Assembly: GCF_014212315.1 (NCBI RefSeq)
Contig: NZ_JACKXE010000001.1
Span: 2,728,001 to 2,792,000, forward strand
Direction of reading: 5' to 3'
DNA from: Nocardioides luti
Lineage (GTDB): Bacteria; Actinomycetota; Actinomycetes; Propionibacteriales; Nocardioidaceae
DNA: 64,000 nucleotides
Shown: in pieces, positions 25,398 through 33,253 of the stretch
Position numbering within the stretch: the first letter of the stretch is position 1
Layout of the letters: the number at the start of each line of letters is the position of its first letter
Translations under genes and position numbers: made by a program
The notes under the pieces: generated by a model
The model's input: only the letters and a program-made list of their open reading frames with translations
The model's database searches: none
What the model was told of the DNA's origin: nothing

Positions 25398-26108
25398 ATG
25401 CCCCTGCGCACCGCGCCACCCGCCACCCTGTCCGCCTTCCAGCCCGCCACCCCCGCACCGGCCATCGAGCCGGTCGCGCCGCACCGGCCGCGGCTCGCGA
25501 CCGTCGTACGACGCGTGGGCCTGAGCCTGCTGATCGCCTGCGTCATCCCGGCCGCGCTGTTCTACGGCGTGTTCGCGGTGGCCGGCGTGTGGACGGCGAT
25601 CGTGGTCGCGCTGGCGTGGTCGTACGGCGCGATCGGCTGGCGCGCGCTGACCGGTCGGCGCACGTCGGGCCTGCTGCTCCTGACCGCGCTGCTGCTGACC
25701 GTGCGGACCGGGATCGCGATGCTGACCGACAGCACCTGGCTGTACTTCCTCCAGCCGGTCATCACCGACGGCGTCGTCTCGACGCTCTTCCTGCTCTCGC
25801 TGGTGAGCGCGCGGCCGATGGTGGCCCGGCTGGCCGGCGACTTCTACCCGATGGACCACGAGCTCGCGCTGCGGCCGCGCATCCAGCGGCTGTTCCGCAA
25901 CCTGACCGTGCTGTGGGCGCTGCTCGGGCTCGCGAAGGCCACGATGACGCTCTGGCTGCTGCAGTCGACGTCGATGTCGACCTTCATCCTGGTGAAGAGC
26001 ATCTCCGCGCTCACCATCAACATGGTCGCGGCCGCCGCGACGATCGCGCTGGCGGCGTACGTCGCCCGCCAGGAGGGCCTGCTCGGGCACGCCCCGGCGG
26101 CGCTGTAG
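25398..26108 (+). CDS. VC0807-family integral membrane protein
   Basis: A 236-residue protein. After a 35-residue soluble N-terminus come about six membrane segments, including LSLLIACVIPAALFYGVFAVAGVW, GLLLLTALLLTV, and the final ILVKSISALTINMVAAAATIALAAYV. The layout resembles the VC0807 family of polytopic proteins related to intracellular-septation-like (YciB) proteins. Biochemical function unknown. It precedes the fetB-type gene by 35 bases in the same direction, so an operon is possible. Confidence 0.75.
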   Translation: MPLRTAPPATLSAFQPATPAPAIEPVAPHRPRLATVVRRVGLSLLIACVIPAALFYGVFAVAGVWTAIVVALAWSYGAIGWRALTGRRTSGLLLLTALLLTVRTGIAMLTDSTWLYFLQPVITDGVVSTLFLLSLVSARPMVARLAGDFYPMDHELALRPRIQRLFRNLTVLWALLGLAKATMTLWLLQSTSMSTFILVKSISALTINMVAAAATIALAAYVARQEGLLGHAPAAL

Positions 26109-26143
26109 CGAGGGTCGCGGCCCCCGCAGGGCATGATGCCCGG

Positions 26144-26893
26144 GTGAGCGTCGACCTGCACTACGTGTGGTTCGGCCTCGGGCTGTCCGCGTTGACCGGG
26201 CTCACCCTGGCCGTCGGCCGGTGGGCCCGGATCGGGCTGGGCTGGTTCCCGCTGTGGGCGATCGTCCGCGCGGTCGTCCAGCTGACGGTGATCGCGCTGG
26301 TGCTGCGCGGGATCCTCGCGGTGCCGTGGACCGTGGTCGCCTTCGTGGTGCTGATGCTGAGCACCGCGTCGTGGACCGCGATGGGGCGTCTCAAGGAGCT
26401 CCACCGCGGCCGCCGCACCGCCGTCGCGGGCGTGCTCACCGGCGCGCTCACCACGATCGTGGTGATCTTCGTCCTGCACCTGGTGGACTTCCAGGTGCGG
26501 TACGTCGTCGCCGTCGGCGGCATCATCATCGGCAACTCCATGTCCGCGGCGACGCTCGCCGGCCGCAACTTCCTGCGCGGCTCCCGCGCCCGCAAGGACG
26601 AGGTCGAGGCCTGGCTGTCGCTGGGTGCGACCCCGAGCCGGGCGCACGAGGAGATCGGCCGCGAGGCGGTCCGCGAGTCCCTCCTGCCCAACCTCGACCA
26701 GACCAAGTCGACCGGCCTCGTCACGCTGCCCGGGGCGTTCGTCGGCGCGCTCTTCGGCGGGGCCAGCCCCGCCACCGCGGCCCAGTTCCAGCTGGTCGTG
26801 CTCGCCGGCATCGCGCTGACCATGACCATCACGGGCGTCGTCGTGACCCGGCTCGCCGGCCGGACGCCGTACGTCGTGTCCGCCGACGCCTGA
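26144..26893 (+). CDS. fetB: FetB/YbbM-family ABC transporter permease (UPF0014)
   Basis: A 249-residue membrane protein from GTG 26144. Seven or so membrane helices are seen. The conserved family stretches IGNSMSAATLAGRNFL, the EAWLSLGATPSRA loop (permease coupling helix), and KSTGLVTLPGAFVGALFGG with the region around it are present. FetB is the permease of an iron exporter in E. coli. The partner ATPase FetA is not in this window next to it, so the ATPase must come from elsewhere or the transporter is atypical. The gene is followed by the F2 repeat array. Confidence 0.82.
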   Translation: MSVDLHYVWFGLGLSALTGLTLAVGRWARIGLGWFPLWAIVRAVVQLTVIALVLRGILAVPWTVVAFVVLMLSTASWTAMGRLKELHRGRRTAVAGVLTGALTTIVVIFVLHLVDFQVRYVVAVGGIIIGNSMSAATLAGRNFLRGSRARKDEVEAWLSLGATPSRAHEEIGREAVRESLLPNLDQTKSTGLVTLPGAFVGALFGGASPATAAQFQLVVLAGIALTMTITGVVVTRLAGRTPYVVSADA

Positions 26894-26898
26894 CCGGC

Positions 26899-27007
26899 GA
26901 GTCGGCGCGTCTGCAGGCACGGGAGGTGCCGAGTCGGCGCGTCTGCAGATCGGCCGTCTGCAGATGCGCCGACTCGAGGCCCTGGGCGTCTGCAGATGCG
27001 CCGACTC
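26899..27007. repeat. 32-bp-period inverted repeat array F2, cluster 1
   Basis: Four copies of an 18-base core, two forward (26899-26916, 26931-26948; GAGTCGGCGCGTCTGCAG) and two reverse (26958-26975, 26990-27007; CTGCAGATGCGCCGACTC). Start-to-start distance is exactly 32 bases in each pair. It fills the spacer after fetB. A larger array of the same family is at 33097-33237. Confidence 0.9.
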
Positions 27008-27029
27008 GGCCCCGACCTAGGCTCACGGC

Positions 27030-27677
27030 ATGGCCCTCCTCCACCACGCGACCCTCACCCCCTCCAAGCGCGACCTGATGGCCGCCTGGCTGGCGACGCG
27101 GGACTGGTGCCCGGACCCGGACGTCACGGTCGTGGCGTCGTACCGCTTCGACGACCCGGCCGGCGAGGTCGGCATCGAGGCGGCCGTGCTGCGGACGCCG
27201 GACGGGACGCTGCTGCACGTGCCGCTGACCTACCGCGGCGCGCCGCTCGAGGGCGCGGACGCGCACCTCGCGGGGACGATGGAGCACTCGGTTCTCGGGG
27301 CGCGCTGGGTGTACGACGCGTGCGGCGACCCGGTCGGCATGGCCGCGCTGGCGACCGCGGTGCTGACGGGCGGGTCGGAGGCCGAGCAGTACTTCGAGGA
27401 GGACGGGCGGCGCGAGGTCCGCGAGCCCAGCATGACGGTCCGGGGGAGCGGGTCCGACGAGCCGAGCGACGCATCGAGCCCGGCCGCGGACGCCGTCGAG
27501 CCCCACGACGACGGCGGCGTCACGACCATCCGAGTGGATGCGCGGGAGGTCCTCGTCGCCCGCGTCCTCGGCACCGACCTCACCGCCGGTGGGCCCGTCG
27601 ACGGGACCCTCACCGGCCGGTGGGACGGCCAGGAGCCGGTCACCCTCGCCGCCGTTCGCCACCTGCCCACCACCTGA
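27030..27677 (+). CDS. Maltokinase N-terminal-cap-like protein
   Basis: A 215-residue protein resembling the N-terminal cap domain of actinobacterial maltokinases: MALLHHATLTPSKRDLMAAWL, the beta stretch VVASYRFDDPAGEVGIEAAVL, then LLHVPLTYRGAPLEGADAHL and a TMEHSVLGARWVYD segment. No kinase domain follows: the protein ends at 215 residues, where maltokinase is about twice as long. The free-standing cap is known in actinobacteria and its role is unclear. It might bind a maltosyl or polyphosphate-type ligand, which is my inference only. It is followed by the phospholipase D gene. Confidence 0.75.
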   Translation: MALLHHATLTPSKRDLMAAWLATRDWCPDPDVTVVASYRFDDPAGEVGIEAAVLRTPDGTLLHVPLTYRGAPLEGADAHLAGTMEHSVLGARWVYDACGDPVGMAALATAVLTGGSEAEQYFEEDGRREVREPSMTVRGSGSDEPSDASSPAADAVEPHDDGGVTTIRVDAREVLVARVLGTDLTAGGPVDGTLTGRWDGQEPVTLAAVRHLPTT

Positions 27678-27750
27678 CCGGCACCGGTCCGGGCACGGTG
27701 ATGCCGCGCGCGCCGTCGCCGCGCACGGCCGCGTGGTGCAGGGTGTGCAG

Positions 27751-29358
27751 GTGACCGACGCGCATGACCCCGCAGCCTGGCTGCTCAGCAAGGACGAACG
27801 CGGCAACCCCAGCACCCGCCTCGACGACCACCTCCCGGGCGACACCGCCTGGTCCGAGGGCAACCTGGTCCGTCCGCTGGTCCACGGGGCGACGTACTTC
27901 GCCGAGCTCTACGAGCGCCTCCAGGCGACGCGCAAGGGCGACCTCGTCTTCTTCACCGACTGGCAGGGCGACTTCGACGAGCGGCTCACCGACGATCCCG
28001 ACAGCGAGGTCGGCGAGGTGCTGGCCCGCGCGGACGAGCGCGGCGTCGACGTCCGCGGCCTCGTGTGGCGCTCCCACTCGGCCGCGATGGGCTTCACCTC
28101 GGAGCAGAACCGGCACCTCGGCGAGCGGCTCCAGGCCCGCGGCGCCGAGGCGCTGCTCGACATGCGCGTGCGCAGCGGCGGCTCGCACCACCAGAAGATG
28201 GTGATGATCCGCCACCTCGGCGAGCCCGAGCGGGACATCGCCTACGTCGGCGGCATCGACCTGTGCCACTCCCGCCGCGACGACGCCGACCACGGCGGCG
28301 ACCCGCAGGCGATGGAGCTCGCGAGCGAGTACGGCCCCACCCCGCCCTGGCACGACATGCAGGCCGCGATCACCGGCCCCGCGGTGTACGACGTGGAGAC
28401 GGTGTTCCGCGAGCGCTGGGAGGACCCGACGCCGCTGAGCCGGAGCCCGCTGCGCTGGGCCAAGGACAAGCTGACCGGGATCGACCTCGACCCCGACCCG
28501 ATGCCCGAGCAGCAGCCCCCGCCCCCGCCCGTCGAGGGCGGCACGCACGCCGTCCAGCTGCTGCGCACCTACCCCGACCTGCGGCTCAACCGCGACTACC
28601 CGTTCGCCAACGGCGGCGAGCGCAGCGTGGCGCGCGGCTACACGAAGGCGCTGGAGAAGGCGCGCCGGATCATCTACGTCGAGGACCAGTACCTCTGGGG
28701 CAAGCACGTCGGCAAGGTCTTCACCGACTCGCTGCGCCAGCACGCCGACCTCCGGGTCGTCGCCGTCGTACCCCTCCACCCCGACGTCGAGGGCGCCTTC
28801 TCGCGCACGCCCCAGCTGGTCGGCCGCGCCCGCGCGATGCGGGAGATGGCGGACGCCGCGCCCGGCCGGGTCGGGATCTACGGGCTCGAGAACCACGCCG
28901 GCACGCCGGTCTACGTGCACGCCAAGACCTGCGTCATCGACGACGCGTGGACCACGATCGGCTCCGACAACTTCAACCGGCGCTCGTGGACCCACGACTC
29001 CGAGCTGTCCGCGGTCGTCATCGACCGCAGCCAGGAGGTGCCGAACTACGCGCTGCGGCACCGGCTCACGCTGGCCGCCGAGCACCTCGACCGCGCGGTC
29101 ACGCCGGAGACGCTGCTCGACGTGATGGCCGACTGCGTCGACCCGCACGGCATGTTCGAGGCGTACGCCGACTGCGCGGCGCGGCTGGACGCCTGGCACG
29201 CCGGCGGGCGCGAGGGGTCACGTCCGGCCGGGCGGCTCCGGCAGCTGGCGATCCCGGACCCCGGGCCGGTCGCGCGGTTCCTGTCGCTGCCGATGTACCT
29301 CACGCTCCACGACCCCGACGGCCGACCGCGCTCGCTGCGCCGCAAGGACGCCTTCTAG
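27751..29358 (+). CDS. Phospholipase D-family protein with altered first HKD motif
   Basis: A 535-residue protein (start GTG 27751; GTG 27745, 27736 and 27733 are in-frame alternatives). Two PLD domains are evident. The first has SHHQKMVMIRH (H147, K149), where the Asp of HxK-x4-D is replaced by Arg. The second is intact: VHAKTCVIDDAW (H390, K392, D397), then GSDNFNRRSW. PLD enzymes transfer phosphatidyl groups; the two HKD halves form one active site, so an Asp loss in one is tolerable. No signal peptide. Its stop TAG at 29356-29358 lies in a CTAG palindrome shared with the stop of the convergent cupin gene. Confidence 0.85.
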   Translation: MTDAHDPAAWLLSKDERGNPSTRLDDHLPGDTAWSEGNLVRPLVHGATYFAELYERLQATRKGDLVFFTDWQGDFDERLTDDPDSEVGEVLARADERGVDVRGLVWRSHSAAMGFTSEQNRHLGERLQARGAEALLDMRVRSGGSHHQKMVMIRHLGEPERDIAYVGGIDLCHSRRDDADHGGDPQAMELASEYGPTPPWHDMQAAITGPAVYDVETVFRERWEDPTPLSRSPLRWAKDKLTGIDLDPDPMPEQQPPPPPVEGGTHAVQLLRTYPDLRLNRDYPFANGGERSVARGYTKALEKARRIIYVEDQYLWGKHVGKVFTDSLRQHADLRVVAVVPLHPDVEGAFSRTPQLVGRARAMREMADAAPGRVGIYGLENHAGTPVYVHAKTCVIDDAWTTIGSDNFNRRSWTHDSELSAVVIDRSQEVPNYALRHRLTLAAEHLDRAVTPETLLDVMADCVDPHGMFEAYADCAARLDAWHAGGREGSRPAGRLRQLAIPDPGPVARFLSLPMYLTLHDPDGRPRSLRRKDAF

Positions 29359-29915
29359 GACTCGAGCCCGTCGGGCCGGACGTGCAGGTCGCCCGCGGCC
29401 GCGCTCGCCGGCAGGGTCGCCAGCAGCTCGGGCGTGAAGGCGGCGTCGACGAGCACGAAGACGACCTTGGCCACGGTGTCGCCGCGGTTGGCCCACGCGT
29501 GGTCGGTGCCGCGCTGGACGACGACGTCGCCGGCGCGCAGGGTGACCTCGGAGTCGTCGAGGACGAGCGTGATCTCGCCCTCGAGCACGATCCCGTAGTC
29601 CACCGACGCGGTCCGGTGCACGGGCGACTGCAGGCCCGCCTCGTTCAGGTGGCCGGGCGCGAACTCGTTGACCCGGATCTTCGTCCCCAGCGGGGGCGGC
29701 GGCACCGCCAGCTCGCGCTCGGTCGGGTCGACCTCCTCGACGGCCGAGAGCGGGGCCGGGGCGCCGCTGGTGTTCCAGATCTCGTGGAAGGCCACGCCGT
29801 CCTGCGGGATCTGCCGGCTGACCGGCACCGGCCCGTCGGAGACGACGACCGAGACGCCCTCGGGCGAGTGGCCGGTGACGACGCGGCGGGGAACGGACGT
29901 GCGCTCGGTGCTCAT
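29355..29915 (-). CDS. Cupin-domain protein
   Basis: A 186-residue protein with one beta-barrel cupin in its C-terminal half: VDYGIVLEGEITLVLDDSEVTLRAGD, then VVQRGTDHAWANRGD. Usual cupin metal ligands (G-x5-H-x-H and so on) are only partly seen: the first motif lacks the His pair and one His lies in the second. So it may not bind metal in the normal way. The N-terminal 90 residues (RRVVTGHSPEGVSVVVSDGP) resemble those of cupins near aromatic-degradation genes. It converges with the phospholipase D gene and shares the CTAG stop palindrome. Confidence 0.78.
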   Translation of the reverse strand: MSTERTSVPRRVVTGHSPEGVSVVVSDGPVPVSRQIPQDGVAFHEIWNTSGAPAPLSAVEEVDPTERELAVPPPPLGTKIRVNEFAPGHLNEAGLQSPVHRTASVDYGIVLEGEITLVLDDSEVTLRAGDVVVQRGTDHAWANRGDTVAKVVFVLVDAAFTPELLATLPASAAAGDLHVRPDGLES

Positions 29916-30022
29916 GGCCCGAGCCTCGCGCGCGTCCGCGCGTGCGGACAAGGGGCGGGGGCATCGGTGGCCGGGATGCCTGCCATGCACGGGGTGGTCG
30001 TCCGCGGGGACCCGATCGCCTC

Positions 30023-30062
30023 GTGTGCCTGAGGACGCGCCCCGGCGCGTGCTCAGGCACAC
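30023..30062. repeat. Nested palindrome in a divergent spacer
   Basis: GTGTGCCTGAG (30023-30033) mirrors CTCAGGCACAC (30052-30062) perfectly. The inside continues with ACGCG (30035-30039) and CGCGT (30046-30050). It is located in the 263-base spacer between the divergent cupin and glycerophosphodiesterase genes, so it is not a simple terminator. G-runs (GGGTGGGGGCGGG) follow at 30068-30090. Confidence 0.6.
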
Positions 30063-30178
30063 GGCGCGGGTGGGGGCGGGTGGGGGCGGGTCGGCCCGGG
30101 CGGCGAGTTCGCGCAGGCCTCCCCGACGGTTCACCCGGCGCATGCCGTGGCGTCGTACGCCGTCGCTTGGCTCGCGGC

Positions 30179-31333
30179 ATGACCTCTCGGACGATCACCC
30201 GTCATGCCCGCCTCGTCGCGGCCACGCTCGCCGCGACCCTCGCCGGCTCCACCCTGCTCGTCGCCACCACGGCGACGAGCGCGGACGCCGCCCGCCCCCA
30301 CCAGGCCGATGCGCCGCTCCAGCAGGTCGACCGGCCGCTGGTCTTCGGCCACCGCGGCGCCCCGGGCTACCGGCCCGAGCACACGCTCGCGTCGTACCGC
30401 CTGGCCATCCAGCTCGGCGCCGACTACATCGAGCCCGACCTCGTCCCGACCAAGGACGGCGTGCTCGTCGCGCGCCACGAGAACGACATCACCGGCACCA
30501 CCGACGTCGCCGACCACCCGGAGTTCGCGGACCGGCGGACCACCAAGACGATCGACGGCAAGCCGATCACCGGCTGGTTCACCGAGGACTTCACGCTCGC
30601 CGAGCTGAAGACGCTGCGGGCCAAGGAGCGGCTGCCGCAGGTGCGGCCGGGCAACACGCGGTACGACGGGCGCTTCGAGGTCCCGACCTTCGCCGAGGTC
30701 CTCCAGCTCGTGCAGGACGAGGAGCGGCGCACCGGACGCACCATCGGAGTCGCGCCGGAGACCAAGCACCCGACGTACTTCGACTCGATCGGGCTCTCGC
30801 CCGAGGAGCCGATGCTCCGCACGCTGCGGCAGTTCCACCTCGACCGGAAGCGCTCGGCGGTGCTGATCCAGTCCTTCGAGGTGTCGAACCTCCAGCAGCT
30901 GAACCGGATGACCGACCTCCCGCTCGAGCAGCTGACCGACGCGACGGGCGGGCCGTACGACTCGACCGCCGCCGGCCGCCCGGTGACCTACGCCGACATG
31001 GTGAAGCCGGCCGGCCTCGCGAGGATCGCGGCGTACGCCGACTGGCTCGGGCCCAACAAGGACCAGGTGCTCCCGCGCGACCCCGCGACCGGTGCCACGG
31101 GAGCGCCGAGCCCCGTGGTCGCCGACGCGCACCGCGCCGGGCTGCGGGTCGTGGTGTTCACGCTGCGCGACGAGAACCAGTTCATGGCGACGAACTTCCG
31201 CCGCGGCACCGACCCGAACGCCAAGGGCGACATCCACGCCGAGGTCACGGCCTTCCTCGACGCCGGGGTGGACGCGCTCTTCGCGGACTACGCCGACTCG
31301 GCCGTGGACGCCCGGGACGACTGGCTGGGCTGA
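30179..31333 (+). CDS. Secreted glycerophosphodiester phosphodiesterase
   Basis: A 384-residue protein from ATG 30179. A signal peptide (RLVAATLAATLAGSTLLVATTATSADA) is followed by the GDPD core: FGHRGAPGYRPEHT (H58, R59), the metal-binding E85 and D87 in YIEPDLVPTKDG, and the catalytic His in ARHENDI. Towards the end come LRVVVFTLRDENQFM and the closing DALFADYAD stretch. The family splits glycerophosphodiesters into glycerol-3-phosphate and an alcohol. With the phospholipase C at 9733 it could form a lipid phosphate-scavenging set, although the genes are 18 kb apart. The N-terminal part of the open frame before 30179 is not coding. Confidence 0.9.
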   Translation: MTSRTITRHARLVAATLAATLAGSTLLVATTATSADAARPHQADAPLQQVDRPLVFGHRGAPGYRPEHTLASYRLAIQLGADYIEPDLVPTKDGVLVARHENDITGTTDVADHPEFADRRTTKTIDGKPITGWFTEDFTLAELKTLRAKERLPQVRPGNTRYDGRFEVPTFAEVLQLVQDEERRTGRTIGVAPETKHPTYFDSIGLSPEEPMLRTLRQFHLDRKRSAVLIQSFEVSNLQQLNRMTDLPLEQLTDATGGPYDSTAAGRPVTYADMVKPAGLARIAAYADWLGPNKDQVLPRDPATGATGAPSPVVADAHRAGLRVVVFTLRDENQFMATNFRRGTDPNAKGDIHAEVTAFLDAGVDALFADYADSAVDARDDWLG

Positions 31334-31360
31334 GCGCGCTTGTCGCCTGCTTGACGTCTG

Positions 31361-31398
31361 GCGGGATGGGAATGCAATATATTGCATGCCCATCCCGC
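31361..31398. promoter_or_regulatory. 38-bp palindromic operator spanning the GntR start codon
   Basis: GCGGGATGGGAATGCAAT (31361-31378) mirrors 31381-31398 at 17 of 18 positions, with the core TGCAATATATTGCA. The ATG of the GntR gene (31386) lies inside the right arm. Size and symmetry fit an autoregulatory GntR/FCD operator for the regulator-acdS operon. Confidence 0.75.
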
Positions 31399-32072
31399 AG
31401 GACGCGCCCGCGCTCGACCGCTCGCTGCTGCGCGACGACGTGTTCCGCCGGCTCCGCGACGCGATCGTCGACGGCACGCTGGCGCCGGGGGAGCAGCTGC
31501 GCGACATCGAGCTGGCGACCTGGCTCGGCGTGAGCCGTACGCCGGTCCGCGAGGCCCTGCTGCGGCTCGGCGAGGCCGGGCTCGTCGCGGCCAGTCCCGG
31601 CCGGTCGACCGTGGTGACCGGGCTCGACCTGCGCGCGGTCCGCGACGCCCGCGACGTGGTCGCCGCGATGCACGAGGTCGCGGTCCGCGAGGCGGTGGCG
31701 CGGCTGACCGCGGCCGACGTCCGGGCCATGAAGGCCGCGAACCGCCGCTTCCGCGACGCCCTGCGGGCCGGCGACGCCGAGGCGGCCCTGGCCGCGGACG
31801 ACGAGCTCCACGGCGTACCCGTCCGGGTCGCCGGCAACCGTGCCGTCGAGATCGTGCTCGACCAGTTCACCCCCGTCCTGCGCCGTGCGGAGCGGCTGCG
31901 CTTCTCGACGCTGACCGGGCGGGGCTCGATCGCCCTGCACGACCGGCTGATCGCCTTCTGCGAGACCGGTGACGCCGATGCGGCGGCCGGCGTCGCGTTC
32001 GCCACCTGGCACTCGCTCGACCCCGCCGACCCGGCGGACCCCGCCACCCCGACCCCCGGAGACCCCGCATGA
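31386..32072 (+). CDS. GntR-family (FCD type) transcriptional regulator
   Basis: A 228-residue protein. The winged helix domain is typical ([20 protein letters not shown], then [25 protein letters not shown]), followed by an all-helical FCD ligand-binding domain with [18 protein letters not shown] and a [13 protein letters not shown] helix. It is translationally coupled to acdS by an ATGA overlap at 32069-32072. Its start lies within a 38-bp palindrome, so it probably represses itself and acdS. ACC deaminase genes of proteobacteria are often controlled by Lrp-type AcdR; GntR control is the actinobacterial variant and would answer to an amino-acid-like ligand (inference). Confidence 0.88.
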   Translation: MPIPQDAPALDRSLLRDDVFRRLRDAIVDGTLAPGEQLRDIELATWLGVSRTPVREALLRLGEAGLVAASPGRSTVVTGLDLRAVRDARDVVAAMHEVAVREAVARLTAADVRAMKAANRRFRDALRAGDAEAALAADDELHGVPVRVAGNRAVEIVLDQFTPVLRRAERLRFSTLTGRGSIALHDRLIAFCETGDADAAAGVAFATWHSLDPADPADPATPTPGDPA

Positions 32073-33088
32073 GCCTCGACGACTTCCCGCGCTACCCGCT
32101 GACGTTCGGCCCCAGCCCGGTGCACCCGCTCGAGCGTCTGAGCCGGCACCTCGGCGGCGCTGCGGTCTGGGCCAAGCGCGAGGACGTGAGCTCGGGGCTG
32201 GCGTACGGCGGCAACAAGACCCGCAAGCTGGAGTACCTCGTCCCCGACGCGATCGCCTCGGGCGCCGACACCCTGGTGAGTATCGGCGGCTACCAGTCGA
32301 ACCACACCCGGCAGGTGGCTGCGGTCGCGGCGAGGATCGGCATGCAGTGCGTGCTCGTCCAGGAGAACTGGGTCGACTGGCCGGACTCCGTCAACGACCG
32401 GGTCGGCAACATCATGCTGAGCCGGATCATGGGCGCCGAGGTGCGGCTCGACCCCGCCGGCTTCGGTATCGGCTTCAAGGACTCCTGGAAGCAGGCGCTC
32501 GAGGACGTCGAGGCACGGGGCGGGACGCCGTACGCCATCCCGGCCGGCGCGTCGGACCACCGCCTCGGTGGCCTCGGCTTCGCGGGCTGGGCGCGCGAGG
32601 TCGAGCAGCAGGAGCGCGAGCTCGGCGTCTTCTTCGACACGATCGTCGTCTGCTCGGTGACCGGCTCGACGCACGCCGGCATGATCGCGGGCTTCGCCGC
32701 GCTCGAGGACGCCGGCGGCCGGCCGCGCCGGGTGATCGGCATCGACGCCAGCGCGAAGATCGACGAGACCCGCGCGCAGGTCGAGCGGATCGCCCGGCGT
32801 ACGGCGGAGCTGATCGGCCTCGAGCGCGCCCTGCGCGACGACGAGATCACCGTGCTGGAGGGCTGGGCGGGGGACCTCTACGGCATCCCGGTCGAGTCCA
32901 CGATGGACGCGATCCGGCTGAGCGGCCGGCTCGAGGGGATGATCATCGACCCGGTCTACGAGGGGAAGTCGATGGCCGGGCTGATCGACCTGGTCCAGGA
33001 CGGGACCATCGCGCCCGACTCCACGGTGCTCTACGCCCACCTGGGCGGGCAGCCCGCGATCAACGCGTACAGCGCCCTCTTCCGCTGA
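32069..33088 (+). CDS. acdS: 1-aminocyclopropane-1-carboxylate (ACC) deaminase
   Basis: A 339-residue PLP enzyme, normal length for the family. Schiff-base Lys is in [12 protein letters not shown] (K50), the phosphate-binding and substrate region in [19 protein letters not shown], and the glycine-rich loop in VTGSTHAG. Y297-E298 and L325, at the spacing of the E295/L322 pair of the Pseudomonas enzyme, separate true ACC deaminase from D-cysteine desulfhydrase. It opens the cyclopropane ring of ACC to 2-oxobutyrate and ammonia, lowering plant ethylene. This hints at a soil or plant-associated life. Operon with the GntR regulator; it is followed by the F2 repeat array. Confidence 0.9.
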   Translation: MSLDDFPRYPLTFGPSPVHPLERLSRHLGGAAVWAKREDVSSGLAYGGNKTRKLEYLVPDAIASGADTLVSIGGYQSNHTRQVAAVAARIGMQCVLVQENWVDWPDSVNDRVGNIMLSRIMGAEVRLDPAGFGIGFKDSWKQALEDVEARGGTPYAIPAGASDHRLGGLGFAGWAREVEQQERELGVFFDTIVVCSVTGSTHAGMIAGFAALEDAGGRPRRVIGIDASAKIDETRAQVERIARRTAELIGLERALRDDEITVLEGWAGDLYGIPVESTMDAIRLSGRLEGMIIDPVYEGKSMAGLIDLVQDGTIAPDSTVLYAHLGGQPAINAYSALFR

Positions 33089-33096
33089 GAAGGCTC

Positions 33097-33237
33097 GAGT
33101 CGGCGCATCTGCAGACGTGAGGGGTGCCGAGTCGGCGCATCTGCAGACGTGAGAGGTGCCGAGTCGGCGCATCTGCAGACGCACGATCTGCAGATGCGCC
33201 GACTCGACGGTCCTGGGACCTGCAGACGCGCCGACTC
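33097..33237. repeat. 32-bp-period inverted repeat array F2, cluster 2
   Basis: Three forward copies (33097-33114, 33129-33146, 33161-33178) of GAGTCGGCGCATCTGCAG at exact 32-base steps. Two reverse copies follow (33188-33205, 33220-33237), also 32 bases apart. The linkers between forward copies are near-identical (ACGTGAGGGGTGCC and ACGTGAGAGGTGCC). It fills the space between the convergent acdS and aldo/keto reductase genes. Confidence 0.92.
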
Positions 33238-33253
33238 GACCGGGGGCGGGGAG

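Noticed and set aside
31371..31398. Alternative GntR start at the first ATG in the palindrome (31372)
   Set aside because: That ATG is in another frame and does not lead into the winged helix domain; 31386 does.
33097..33237. CRISPR array, suggested by evenly spaced repeats
   Set aside because: The 14-base linkers are nearly identical rather than unique spacers, the cores turn to reverse orientation midway, and there are no cas genes.
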